Part shown: positions 6,436 to 12,970 of the stretch, one piece after another
How the letters are laid out: each line of letters starts with the position of its first letter
Numbering within the stretch: position 1 is the first letter of the stretch
Assembly: GCA_025357975.1 (NCBI GenBank)
Contig: JANYKY010000521.1
Coordinates: 1 to 12,970 of the forward strand
DNA from: Gemmatimonadaceae bacterium
GTDB lineage: Bacteria; Gemmatimonadota; Gemmatimonadetes; Gemmatimonadales; Gemmatimonadaceae
DNA length: 12,970 nt
Direction of reading: 5' to 3'
Notes under the pieces: generated by a model
What the model saw: only the letters and a program-made list of their open reading frames with translations
Database searches by the model: none
Told to the model about the DNA's origin: nothing
Translations under genes and position numbers: made by a program

Positions 6436-8736
6436 CTAGTCCTTCTTTATAGTAGTGGAGCTCAGCTCCTTTGCCCTCGCGGTCTCTCGCTCGAGCTGCA
6501 CTCGTCCCTGGTAATACTGCACCGGCCATCGCACACCGGCGAAGGTTTGCTGGGCTGCTGCGTGCAGCGTCCAGTTTGGATCGCTAAGGTGCGGACGCCC
6601 AATCGAGACAAGATCCGCGCGGCCGGCCGCGATGATCGAATTGACCTGGTCAAAGTCGGTGATATTCCCGACGGCGATGGTCGGCACCTTCGCTTCGTTG
6701 CGGATCCGATCGCTGTAGGGGGTCTGGAATAGGCGGCCATATACGGGGCTCGCGTCGCTGACAGTTTGACCAGTGGAGACGTGAATGATGTCAGCGCCGG
6801 CATCGACAAACGCCCTGGCAATCCCTACCGATTCGGCGGGGGTAAGTCCGTCCTCCATCCAATCAGTGGCGGACACTCTGACTGACATCGGTTTGTCTTC
6901 GGGCCACTCTCTGCGCATCGCGTTGAACACCTCCAGCGGAAACCGCAGACGATTTTTTAGTGAGCCACCATAATCATCGGTGCGATGGTTACTCACTGGC
7001 GTGAGGAAACTCGACAACAGATATCCGTGTGCGCAATGCAGCTCGACCATGTCGAAACCCGCCTCGCGGCACATCGTCGTCGCGCGCACAAAATCCGAAA
7101 GCACTGTGTCCATATCGGCGCGGCTCATTTCCCTCGGCGCTGGCAGCGTCGGTCCATAGGAGATCGCTGAAGGTCCAATGCGCTCCCAGTTAGCATCGGC
7201 GAGCGGAAGATCAGTACCTTCCCATGGCAAGCGCGTCGACGCCTTCCTGCCTGCATGACCGAGCTGAATGCAGATTCGCGCACCTGTCCAGTCATGTGTG
7301 AAATCCACGATGCGCTTCCAGGATGTAAGATGGTCACCGTGATACATACCTGTGCATCCGGGAGTGATACGCGCTTCGGGCGATACGCAAACCATCTCTG
7401 TCATTACAAGCGCGGCACCGCCCAGGGCTCGGGCGCCCAGGTGAACCAGATGGAAATCGTTGGGTGTGCCATCGCTGGCGCTGTACATGTCCATCGGTGA
7501 CACGATGACACGATTGTGCAGCGTCAGCGCTCTCAGGCGAAAAGGAGTGAACATCGGCGGTGGCGGCGAGGCATCACTCGATCCAGCGAACCACCGCTCG
7601 ACATCCGAGAGATACGTCGCGTCGCGCAGCCTGAGATTTTCGTGACTGACCCGCTGGCTTCGCGTAAGCAGGCTATACGCGAACTGTTCTGGAGCCAGGT
7701 GAATGTACCGCCTCACATTCTCGAACCATTCCATAGAATTGCGGGCGGCATTCTGGAGACGGAGAGCGTCCGTTGCGCGCTCGTCCTGATAGGCCGGGAG
7801 CGCGGCAGAAATGTCGGAAGTTCTGGAGACGTGACGGGCCAGTGAAATGGCGTCCTCCATTGCCAGCTTCGTCCCCGACCCGATCGAGAAATGCGCCGAA
7901 TGAGCGGCGTCGCCGATAAGGGCGATGTTCTTGAAAAACCATCTGGCATTTCGAACGCGTACGAAGTTGACCCATGGCGATCCATCGCGATGCGTGGCGT
8001 TCGACATCAGGCGATGCGACCCGAGCCACTCTCCGAACATTGCCTCGCAGGCCGCAATTGTCTCGGAGGTATTCATCTTGTCGAGACCGGCCGAGCGCCA
8101 TGACGTCTCATCGCATTCGACGATGAACGTCGATGTGTCCTTGTCGAACCGATAGCAGTGCGCCTGAAAAACACCGTGCTCGTTTTCGACGAAGAAAAAT
8201 GTGAACGCGTCGAACGGAAGAGTCGTCCCGAGCCATGTGAAGCGCGCAGTCCGCGAATCCAGGTCAGGCTGAAAGTGCTCCGCGTATTTCCGTCGGATGA
8301 TACTGTTCACACCGTCGGCGGCAACGATCAAGTCAGCGTCGCCGAGTCCGAGAGACTCGAGCTGAGCGACATCCTGAACGTCCACGCAGAACCGAAGGTC
8401 TACGCCGAGCTCGGCGCAGCGTGCCTGTAAAATCTGGAGGAGTTTTTTCCGGCCGATTCCGCTGAACCCGTGTCCACCCGATGTAGTGCGCCGTCCGTGA
8501 ACGAAGACATCGATGTCATCCCAGTGAGCGAAGCTCGAAGTAATTGCGCGAAACGTGGGTGCATCCGCGACGCGGAAATTTTCCAGCGTCTGGTCGGAGA
8601 ACACTACTCCCCATCCAAACGTGTCGTCCGCGCGATTCCGCTCCAGCACGATTATCTCGTGAGTTGGAGAGGCCTGTTTTAGAAGCAAGGCCGTGTAGAG
8701 ACCGGCTGGTCCACCGCCGATGATGACGACTTTCAG
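6436..8736 (-). CDS. 2-aminobenzoyl-CoA monooxygenase/reductase (flavin monooxygenase-OYE fusion), CTG start
   Basis: The 766-aa enzyme should hydroxylate 2-aminobenzoyl-CoA at C5 and then reduce the ring with NADH to 2-amino-5-oxocyclohex-1-enecarboxyl-CoA. The N-terminal half (1 to about 385) is a class A FAD monooxygenase: GGGPAG (7-12), [10 protein letters not shown] (about 39-48) and GDAAH (275-279). A PPPP linker follows. The C-terminal half (about 396-750) is an old-yellow-enzyme domain with HAGRK (494-498) and [14 protein letters not shown] (567-580). The first conventional start, TTG 8688, would cut off the FAD-binding GGGPAG. The frame reads back to CTG 8736, which has GGAG 7 nt upstream and gives the normal N-terminus [12 protein letters not shown]. 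Databases often label such fusions 'bifunctional salicylyl-CoA 5-hydroxylase/oxidoreductase'. The lack of a gentisate dioxygenase and the presence of beta-oxidation and Rid genes favour anthranilate. It is the first gene of the operon. Confidence 0.88.
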   Translation of the reverse strand: MKVVIIGGGPAGLYTALLLKQASPTHEIIVLERNRADDTFGWGVVFSDQTLENFRVADAPTFRAITSSFAHWDDIDVFVHGRRTTSGGHGFSGIGRKKLLQILQARCAELGVDLRFCVDVQDVAQLESLGLGDADLIVAADGVNSIIRRKYAEHFQPDLDSRTARFTWLGTTLPFDAFTFFFVENEHGVFQAHCYRFDKDTSTFIVECDETSWRSAGLDKMNTSETIAACEAMFGEWLGSHRLMSNATHRDGSPWVNFVRVRNARWFFKNIALIGDAAHSAHFSIGSGTKLAMEDAISLARHVSRTSDISAALPAYQDERATDALRLQNAARNSMEWFENVRRYIHLAPEQFAYSLLTRSQRVSHENLRLRDATYLSDVERWFAGSSDASPPPPMFTPFRLRALTLHNRVIVSPMDMYSASDGTPNDFHLVHLGARALGGAALVMTEMVCVSPEARITPGCTGMYHGDHLTSWKRIVDFTHDWTGARICIQLGHAGRKASTRLPWEGTDLPLADANWERIGPSAISYGPTLPAPREMSRADMDTVLSDFVRATTMCREAGFDMVELHCAHGYLLSSFLTPVSNHRTDDYGGSLKNRLRFPLEVFNAMRREWPEDKPMSVRVSATDWMEDGLTPAESVGIARAFVDAGADIIHVSTGQTVSDASPVYGRLFQTPYSDRIRNEAKVPTIAVGNITDFDQVNSIIAAGRADLVSIGRPHLSDPNWTLHAAAQQTFAGVRWPVQYYQGRVQLERETARAKELSSTTIKKD

Positions 8737-8743
8737 GCTAATT

Positions 8744-8747
8744 CTCC
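8744..8747 (-). promoter_or_regulatory. Shine-Dalgarno GGAG that decides the CTG start
   Basis: On the minus strand GGAG is followed by AATTAGC (7 nt) and then CTG at 8736-8734. No ATG, GTG or TTG lies in frame between this site and the FAD-binding GGGPAG codons. The spacing is ideal and is the main reason for choosing the CTG start. Confidence 0.7.
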
Positions 8748-8762
8748 GCGAAGCGTGAAGAT

Positions 8763-8791
8763 ATTATATGCTTAAAACAATTGCCCGGTAA
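8763..8791 (-). promoter_or_regulatory. sigma70-type promoter of the 2-aminobenzoate operon
   Basis: The minus strand carries a perfect -10 box TATAAT at 8768-8763. Seventeen nt upstream lies TTACCG (8791-8786), which matches TTGACA at only three positions, so the -35 is weak. Transcription would start near 8756, leaving a leader of about 20 nt that contains the GGAG and the CTG start. A weak -35 fits a regulated promoter, with the inverted repeat at 8801-8822 lying just upstream. The -10 is clear; the rest is inference. Confidence 0.55.
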
Positions 8792-8800
8792 CCAAGGCGG

Positions 8801-8822
8801 TGGTCAGACAACGATCTGGCCA
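8801..8822. promoter_or_regulatory. inverted repeat, candidate operator in the divergent region
   Basis: The arms are TGGTCAGA (8801-8808) and TCTGGCCA (8815-8822), separated by 6 nt. Seven of eight positions pair exactly and the eighth is a G-T pair. The site lies about 55 bp upstream of the predicted operon start point and about 60 bp before the divergent plus-strand gene. No T-run follows on either strand, so a terminator is unlikely. Binding by the operon's MarR protein is a guess; the position would suit an activator or a looping or occluding repressor. Confidence 0.4.
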
Positions 8823-8881
8823 AACCTGGAACGCTGTCATACGGTAGTGACGGGAGAAACACCATTTCGACTAGACTGCCT

Positions 8882-9811
8882 ATGGTTCACAGAAATGTTC
8901 TTGTTGCCGCCGGATTCATTCTTGTGGCTGTGGCCGGCCCAAAATCGGGCGGAGCTCAGGACACAGCTCTCGTCCGCGCCTTTCGTGCAAACGCCGCCAC
9001 CTTCAACCTCATCGACGGTCATCTAAAGGGACCCGGGGCCGGCATGCTCTCGCGCGCCGCGCGGGAAAATCAGTTCATCATGGTCGGCGAGGACCATGGA
9101 TTCCGCGAAGTACCAGAGTTTGTCGGTGCCTTGTTCGAGGTTGCACGCCCCGCCGGGTACAGGCACCTCGCAGTCGAGGTGGGACCGCTGACGTCGCGTC
9201 GTCTGGAGACCATGATGCGCTCACCCGCCGCGCAGCAGGATCTCAACGCATTCCTGGCGCGCTACACTCCTTTCACGATTCCGTTTTTCTTCTGGAAAGA
9301 GGAAGCGCAGATGCTCGAGAGCGTCGTCAAGAGCGTCGCGCCGGCACGCGGCGTGGTTTGGGGACTCGATCAGGAGTTCATCATGTCGTCGACCTATACA
9401 TTCGAGCGACTGGCGCAACTTGGCGCAACGAAGGCGGCACGCGACCTGGCCGTGCAGCTCGCCGCAATTTCGTCGCGGGACGACACGGTCATGCTTGAAA
9501 GCAAAAATCCCGGTGCAGTGTGGATGATTTCATCGACTGACGCCGATGTTGCGCGTTTGAAGTCTGCATTCAAAGGCACACCCGGAAGCGAAGCGGAGGA
9601 CTTGATTCGTGAGCTCACAGAGAGCGACATGAAATCTGTTCTGGCCGCGGCAAGCGGTAACGACTGGACTATCATCGACCTTCGGCCGGTCAGGGCGTTG
9701 TCGCAAAAGGGCGGACTTCGTGGGCTCGACGCAAAAGGGCGGAGACTCCTGAACAGTTTCGACGCGGTGGTTGTGGTGCCGGATGGGCATGCGTCCGTCT
9801 ACATCAGGTAA
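8882..9811 (+). CDS. secreted protein of the EreA/ChaN-like superfamily (function unknown)
   Basis: The 309-aa product begins with a signal peptide: a short basic start (MVHR), a hydrophobic stretch VLVAAGFILVAVAG (6-19), and a likely cleavage after GGAQ. The mature protein has GEDHGFREV (69-77), E99 in AVEVGP, and GLDQEF (161-166). These resemble the acidic and His motifs of the EreA/ChaN/TIKI-like fold (erythromycin esterase and haem-binding ChaN relatives). The C-terminus DWTIIDLRPVRAL ... FDAVVVVPDGHAS looks like the normal end of such periplasmic family members. From memory those relatives are often 400 aa or more, so a central part may be missing between about 240 and 260. No substrate can be assigned, and macrolide esterase activity is not supported. 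ATG 8882 lacks a clear Shine-Dalgarno. It is transcribed divergently from the anthranilate operon. Confidence 0.65.
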   Translation: MVHRNVLVAAGFILVAVAGPKSGGAQDTALVRAFRANAATFNLIDGHLKGPGAGMLSRAARENQFIMVGEDHGFREVPEFVGALFEVARPAGYRHLAVEVGPLTSRRLETMMRSPAAQQDLNAFLARYTPFTIPFFFWKEEAQMLESVVKSVAPARGVVWGLDQEFIMSSTYTFERLAQLGATKAARDLAVQLAAISSRDDTVMLESKNPGAVWMISSTDADVARLKSAFKGTPGSEAEDLIRELTESDMKSVLAAASGNDWTIIDLRPVRALSQKGGLRGLDAKGRRLLNSFDAVVVVPDGHASVYIR

Positions 9812-9853
9812 TTCAACAAGGCGACAAGAGATCCATCCCAGCATGCTTAACTG

Positions 9854-9859
9854 TATAAT
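9854..9859 (+). promoter_or_regulatory. -10 box (TATAAT) upstream of the DipZ-like gene
   Basis: A perfect TATAAT at 9854-9859, preceded directly by TG, lies in the 73-bp gap after the secreted-protein gene. No -35 match is visible 16-18 nt upstream. Transcription would begin near 9866 and leave a leader of about 19 nt before TTG 9885. The AT-rich setting makes chance occurrence possible. Confidence 0.45.
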
Positions 9860-9884
9860 TTCATACTAACCACTGGCTCTGCCC

Positions 9885-11123
9885 TTGTTACTTCTGGCGT
9901 ATATCGGCGGACTCCTGACGATCATGAGTCCATGCATCCTCCCAATCGTTCCGCTCGTCTTCTCGCGGGCGGATCGCTCGTTTGCGCGCGACACTGTTCC
10001 AATGCTCGCCGGACTAGCAGCTGTCTTTTCGATCGTCGCTTCGGTCGCAACCGCGAGTGCCGAGTGGATCGTTCGGGCCAGCGAGATCGGTCGTGTCGGC
10101 GCAATCGTTTTGCTCGCGCTCGTTTCGCTCAGCCTGCTTCTCCCGAAGTTCAATGACTTGATCACCGGTCCTCTCGTCCGCGCTGGGTCGAGGATCGACG
10201 GTCATGCCTCCGGCACGCGAACCGCGGCCGGCAACTTTCTCGTCGGATCCGCCATCGGCCTTCTCTGGGCGCCGTGCGCCGGACCAATTCTCGGAATCGT
10301 CGTCGCAACGGCTGCGCTGAACGGATCAAGCTCGCGCTCGACAATTCTCTTCGCCACTTTCGCGCTTGGTGCCGCAACCGCACTCGGACTCGCGATGTTC
10401 GCGGGATCTCGCGTGCTTGCAAAAATGAAACGCTATGCCGGTGCCGATCTGTGGGTGCGGCGGTCACTTGGTGTTCTCGCGCTTGCGGGCGTGTTCGTGA
10501 TCGTAATGGGCTGGGACCGCACGCTGTTTGCGAAAGACGGCTTGATTCAAACCGCAGGCGCTGAGGAGTTGTTGATCAGCCGGCTTGGTGGAACGAGACC
10601 AGCGGATTCCGCCTTCGACAATGGCAAGTCGCTCGAAGAGTTTTCAAGGGAAGAGGCAGCGACGCCGCAGCTTGTCGATGAGGGTGAGGCGCCCGGGTTC
10701 GCAGCAGGAGGTCCGTGGATCAACTCTTCCGCGATCGATCTTGCATCCCTCAAGGGCAAGGTCGTGATGGTAGACTTCTGGACTTTCGAGTGCTACAACT
10801 GCCTCAACGCACTTCCGTATGTAAAGGCACTGGAAGCGAAATACCGATCTCGTGGGCTCGTGGTCATTGGCGTTCACACCCCGGAATTCCCCCGGGAGAA
10901 GGTCGAGGCCAATGTTAGAGAGCAGGTAAAATCACTGGGGATCGTTTATCCGGTTGTGATGGATAACGGGTACAAAGTGTGGAATTCGTTTCACAACCAG
11001 TATTGGCCCGCAGTCTACTTTATCGATGCGACCGGCCGGATCCGGTTTCATCACTTCGGCGAAGGGGCCTATGATGAACAGGACCGGGTCGTTGACAAGC
11101 TCCTGACCGAGGCAGGCCGCTAA
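9885..11123 (+). CDS. dipZ: DipZ-like thiol-redox protein: CcdA membrane domain fused to a TlpA-like thioredoxin domain
   Basis: The 412-aa protein would carry electrons across the inner membrane to periplasmic or outer-face thiols. The N-terminal CcdA/DsbD part has about six membrane segments (roughly 1-26, 38-60, 68-88, 113-143, 152-175, 195-211) and the two conserved cysteines, C17 in SPCILP and C131 in WAPCAGP. A linker (about 212-268) leads to a TlpA/DipZ-type thioredoxin domain with CYNC (C303, C306) in FWTFECYNCLNALP, GLVVIGVHTPEFP (324-336) and the cis-Pro motif WP (374-375). This matches DipZ of Mycobacterium in the first two domains. The further C-terminal carbohydrate-binding-like domain of many DipZ proteins is absent, and the protein stops soon after FGEGAYDE. 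The start is TTG 9885, with no clear Shine-Dalgarno; an in-frame TAA at 9867 allows only CTG 9873 or 9879 as alternatives. Confidence 0.85.
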   Translation: MLLLAYIGGLLTIMSPCILPIVPLVFSRADRSFARDTVPMLAGLAAVFSIVASVATASAEWIVRASEIGRVGAIVLLALVSLSLLLPKFNDLITGPLVRAGSRIDGHASGTRTAAGNFLVGSAIGLLWAPCAGPILGIVVATAALNGSSSRSTILFATFALGAATALGLAMFAGSRVLAKMKRYAGADLWVRRSLGVLALAGVFVIVMGWDRTLFAKDGLIQTAGAEELLISRLGGTRPADSAFDNGKSLEEFSREEAATPQLVDEGEAPGFAAGGPWINSSAIDLASLKGKVVMVDFWTFECYNCLNALPYVKALEAKYRSRGLVVIGVHTPEFPREKVEANVREQVKSLGIVYPVVMDNGYKVWNSFHNQYWPAVYFIDATGRIRFHHFGEGAYDEQDRVVDKLLTEAGR

Positions 11124-11171
11124 CCTGAGCGAGTGTCACAAAGCGTCTATCGTCCCTAGATTTGCGCTTCA

Positions 11172-12970
11172 ATGCTGATTCCAGCGATTCTCGCCCTCGC
11201 GTTAATGAGTGACTCCGGCCTTGTCTATGATGGCCGGTCTACCCACACGCACGTCGTGATTCCGCGCGTTGACACTGTGGTAACCGTTGACGGTCATCTC
11301 GACGAAGCGGTCTGGTCCCGCGCCGCCCGGCTCACGGGATTTTCGCAATATCAGCCCGTTGACGGACGCCCCGCCGAAGACCCAACAGAAGTTCTGGTCT
11401 GGTATGCGCCCGACGCGATTTATTTCGGAATCAAGGCCTCCGAGCTTCACGGCGATGTAATTCGAGCGACTCACGCGAATCGCGACGACATCGGAAGCGA
11501 AGACCAGGTGCAGATTCTTCTGGATACCGACAACGGCCGCAACCTCGCCTTTTTGTTCGGCGTCAACCCGCTCGGTGTGCAACAGGACGGAACACGCAGC
11601 GCACAGTTTGGCGGCGGAGCAGGAGGTGCATCCGCGACAGGCGGAGGATTTCAAAATATCAACCCTCTCGAGGGGAGCGTGGATCTCAATCCTGATTATT
11701 TGTTTCAGTCGAAAGGCCGTCTCTTGCCTGGCGGATACGAAGTCGAGATCAGAATTCCCTTCAAGAGCTTACGATATCAGGACGGCGCTGTGCAGACGTG
11801 GGGAATTCACATCCTGCGCCGCATTCAGCACAGTGGATTTCAGGACACGTGGGCGCCGGCGGTTCGCGCGACGGCAAATTTTCTCGCGCAATCGGGAACA
11901 CTCGAAGGTCTTCATGACATGCATCGTGGCCTGGTGCTCGAGGCTACACCGACGTTCACCGCAAAAGTCGATGGCGCACCTGGCCCGACTGGATCGCAGG
12001 CGTATTCATCGCGCGGCGACGTCGGTGGCGACGCACGGTGGGGTTTACGCCAGAATCTTACTCTCAACGCAACGATCAATCCCGACTTTTCGCAGGTAGA
12101 AGCAGACATTGGTCAGGTCGTTATCAATCAGCGCTTCGCCCTGTTCTATCCCGAAAAGCGACCGTTCTTTCTCGATGGGCTCGAGCTTTTCGACACGCCG
12201 AACCAGCTCATCTATACGCGTCGCATCGTAAACCCTACTGGCGGCCTCAAGCTCGCAGGCAAAATAGGCGGGTTGAACGTCGCTTCGATGGTCGTCCAGG
12301 ACGATCAATTGAATTCCTGGAATCGAAATAGCCGTCCGATTTTCGGCATCACTCGTCTCAGGAAGGATTTCGGCGGGACTTACACCCTCGGCTCTGTGCT
12401 GACCACACGGGAAGACGGGAATGACTACTCCCGGCTCGGCGGACTCGACTTTCGGTTCTATCACTCCAAGCTTTACTTCGTGCAGCTCCAGGCAGTTGAG
12501 AGCTGGACCGACAGCATTGCGAGCCATCGCCGGGGGTCTCTCTTGCAAGCCGACTGGGACCGTACCGGCCGCGCATGGGGATTCCACTACACCGTTCGCA
12601 GCGTGGAACCAGACTTCAATGCGGCCGCCGGGTTCGTGAATCGTACGGGGATTGTCGCGACCAATATTTTCAATCGGCTGAGCTTCTACGGAGACAAAGG
12701 CGCGATCGTTCAGACCTACGGCTCGTTCTTTTCGTTCCAGCGCACCTGGGATTATTCATCCGGGCGCCCGCTCATCGAGAGCACGGAAGCAATTGCGCCG
12801 AGTGCGAGGTTGCGTGGCGGGTGGTTGCTTAGCGGCGCTCTTTCGAGAAACGGATTTGCCTATAGCCCCGGTGACTACGCGAATCTGAATGTCATCAGGA
12901 CAAGCGCGACAGGTGCGCAGGAAGTGGTTCCGTTCATTGTTCCTGGATTCGAAGGCAATCAGCTCGCGAC
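11172..12970 (+). CDS. DUF5916 family outer-membrane barrel protein with N-terminal CBM9-like domain (3' end outside window)
   Basis: The frame is open from ATG 11172 to the window edge (599 complete codons, no stop). An in-frame TAG lies 12 nt before the ATG, which fixes this start. A short hydrophobic leader (MLIPAILALALMS) is followed by a CBM9/DOMON-like beta-sandwich: VDGHLDEAVWSRA near 40-52, and EVLVWYAPDAIYFGIKA in the 75-95 range. The DUF5916 hallmark NPDFSQVEAD is followed by FYPEKRPFFLDG (325-336) and IYTRRI, and the rest has the alternating pattern of a large beta-barrel. Homologues are common in Gemmatimonadota, Bacteroidota and Acidobacteriota, and their role is unknown. Some are thought to sit in the outer membrane and act in uptake or export. 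The gap to the DipZ-like gene is only 48 bp, so co-transcription is possible. No Shine-Dalgarno is visible. Confidence 0.85.
   Translation, partial: MLIPAILALALMSDSGLVYDGRSTHTHVVIPRVDTVVTVDGHLDEAVWSRAARLTGFSQYQPVDGRPAEDPTEVLVWYAPDAIYFGIKASELHGDVIRATHANRDDIGSEDQVQILLDTDNGRNLAFLFGVNPLGVQQDGTRSAQFGGGAGGASATGGGFQNINPLEGSVDLNPDYLFQSKGRLLPGGYEVEIRIPFKSLRYQDGAVQTWGIHILRRIQHSGFQDTWAPAVRATANFLAQSGTLEGLHDMHRGLVLEATPTFTAKVDGAPGPTGSQAYSSRGDVGGDARWGLRQNLTLNATINPDFSQVEADIGQVVINQRFALFYPEKRPFFLDGLELFDTPNQLIYTRRIVNPTGGLKLAGKIGGLNVASMVVQDDQLNSWNRNSRPIFGITRLRKDFGGTYTLGSVLTTREDGNDYSRLGGLDFRFYHSKLYFVQLQAVESWTDSIASHRRGSLLQADWDRTGRAWGFHYTVRSVEPDFNAAAGFVNRTGIVATNIFNRLSFYGDKGAIVQTYGSFFSFQRTWDYSSGRPLIESTEAIAPSARLRGGWLLSGALSRNGFAYSPGDYANLNVIRTSATGAQEVVPFIVPGFEGNQLA

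Larger units (their letters stand above)
8737..8881. other. divergent intergenic region
   Basis: These 145 bp separate the minus-strand catabolic operon from the plus-strand secreted-protein gene. They hold the TATAAT promoter and GGAG of the operon and the 8801-8822 inverted repeat. For the plus-strand gene I see no convincing promoter: a TAGACT at 8872-8877 is too close to the ATG unless the message is leaderless, and the GGGAG at 8852-8856 is too far from the ATG to serve it. Confidence 0.6.

Noticed and set aside
6436..8736. Salicylyl-CoA 5-hydroxylase feeding a gentisate pathway
   Set aside because: No gentisate dioxygenase or salicylate-specific gene is present, and the OYE half with beta-oxidation-type and Rid genes fits 2-aminobenzoyl-CoA better. 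It is kept as an alternative name only.
8758..8773. Dyad AAG-N10-CTT and ATAT-T-ATAT over the TATAAT box as a MarR operator
   Set aside because: The matches are short, explained by the AT-rich promoter core, and do not extend into a regular palindrome.
8882..9811. Macrolide-inactivating erythromycin esterase
   Set aside because: Only the broad superfamily motifs are visible. The protein is short and has a signal peptide, so resistance function cannot be claimed.
9840..9847. Palindrome AGCATGCT after the secreted-protein gene, considered as a terminator
   Set aside because: The arms are only 4 bp with no loop and no T-run follows, so it is not a plausible intrinsic terminator.
1..12970. Mobile elements, CRISPR arrays, tRNA or rRNA genes
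   Set aside because: I saw no transposase, integrase, direct-repeat array, or tRNA/rRNA-like sequence on either strand.

Overview
The window is a moderately GC-rich bacterial stretch, densely packed, with short or negative gene spacing and many non-ATG starts (GTG, TTG and one CTG). The right-hand genes, a DUF5916-type outer-membrane barrel protein, a DipZ-like CcdA/TlpA fusion and a secreted EreA/ChaN-like protein, together with the overall gene style, suggest a Gram-negative soil-type bacterium, possibly Gemmatimonadota. That placement is an inference; no rRNA or other marker gene is present.

Minus strand, 8736 down to 976: a seven-gene operon that reads as the aerobic, CoA-dependent ('hybrid') 2-aminobenzoate (anthranilate) pathway first described in Azoarcus evansii. 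In transcription order it encodes a 766-aa flavin monooxygenase/OYE reductase fusion (2-aminobenzoyl-CoA monooxygenase/reductase type), an SDR dehydrogenase, a MarR regulator, an enoyl-CoA hydratase-family protein, an acyl-CoA dehydrogenase, a 2-aminobenzoate-CoA ligase and a RidA-family protein. The expected logic is as follows: the ligase makes 2-aminobenzoyl-CoA, the fused flavoenzyme hydroxylates and reduces the ring, and the hydratase, dehydrogenase and SDR take the alicyclic CoA ester through beta-oxidation-like steps. The RidA protein may help with the enamine nitrogen, and MarR probably senses a CoA intermediate. No thiolase, transporter or gentisate dioxygenase is visible. All junctions are tight: 4-nt GTGA overlaps, an abutting TGA-GTG, 2-nt gaps, and one overlap of 8 or 26 nt.

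Minus strand, 972 to 1: a HipA-like kinase gene (HipA_2 type) and a DUF3037 gene, coupled by a GTGA overlap. The kinase starts 3 nt after the RidA stop, in the same frame, so this pair of unknown function lies at the tail of the catabolic operon.

Divergent region 8737-8881: a consensus TATAAT -10 box and a Shine-Dalgarno support the CTG start of the flavoenzyme gene. An inverted repeat at 8801-8822 is a candidate regulator site.

Plus strand, 8882 to 12970: three envelope or secreted-protein genes: an EreA/ChaN-like secreted protein, a DipZ-like thiol-redox membrane protein, and a DUF5916 protein cut by the window edge. They show no obvious link to anthranilate degradation. I saw no RNA gene, mobile element or CRISPR array.
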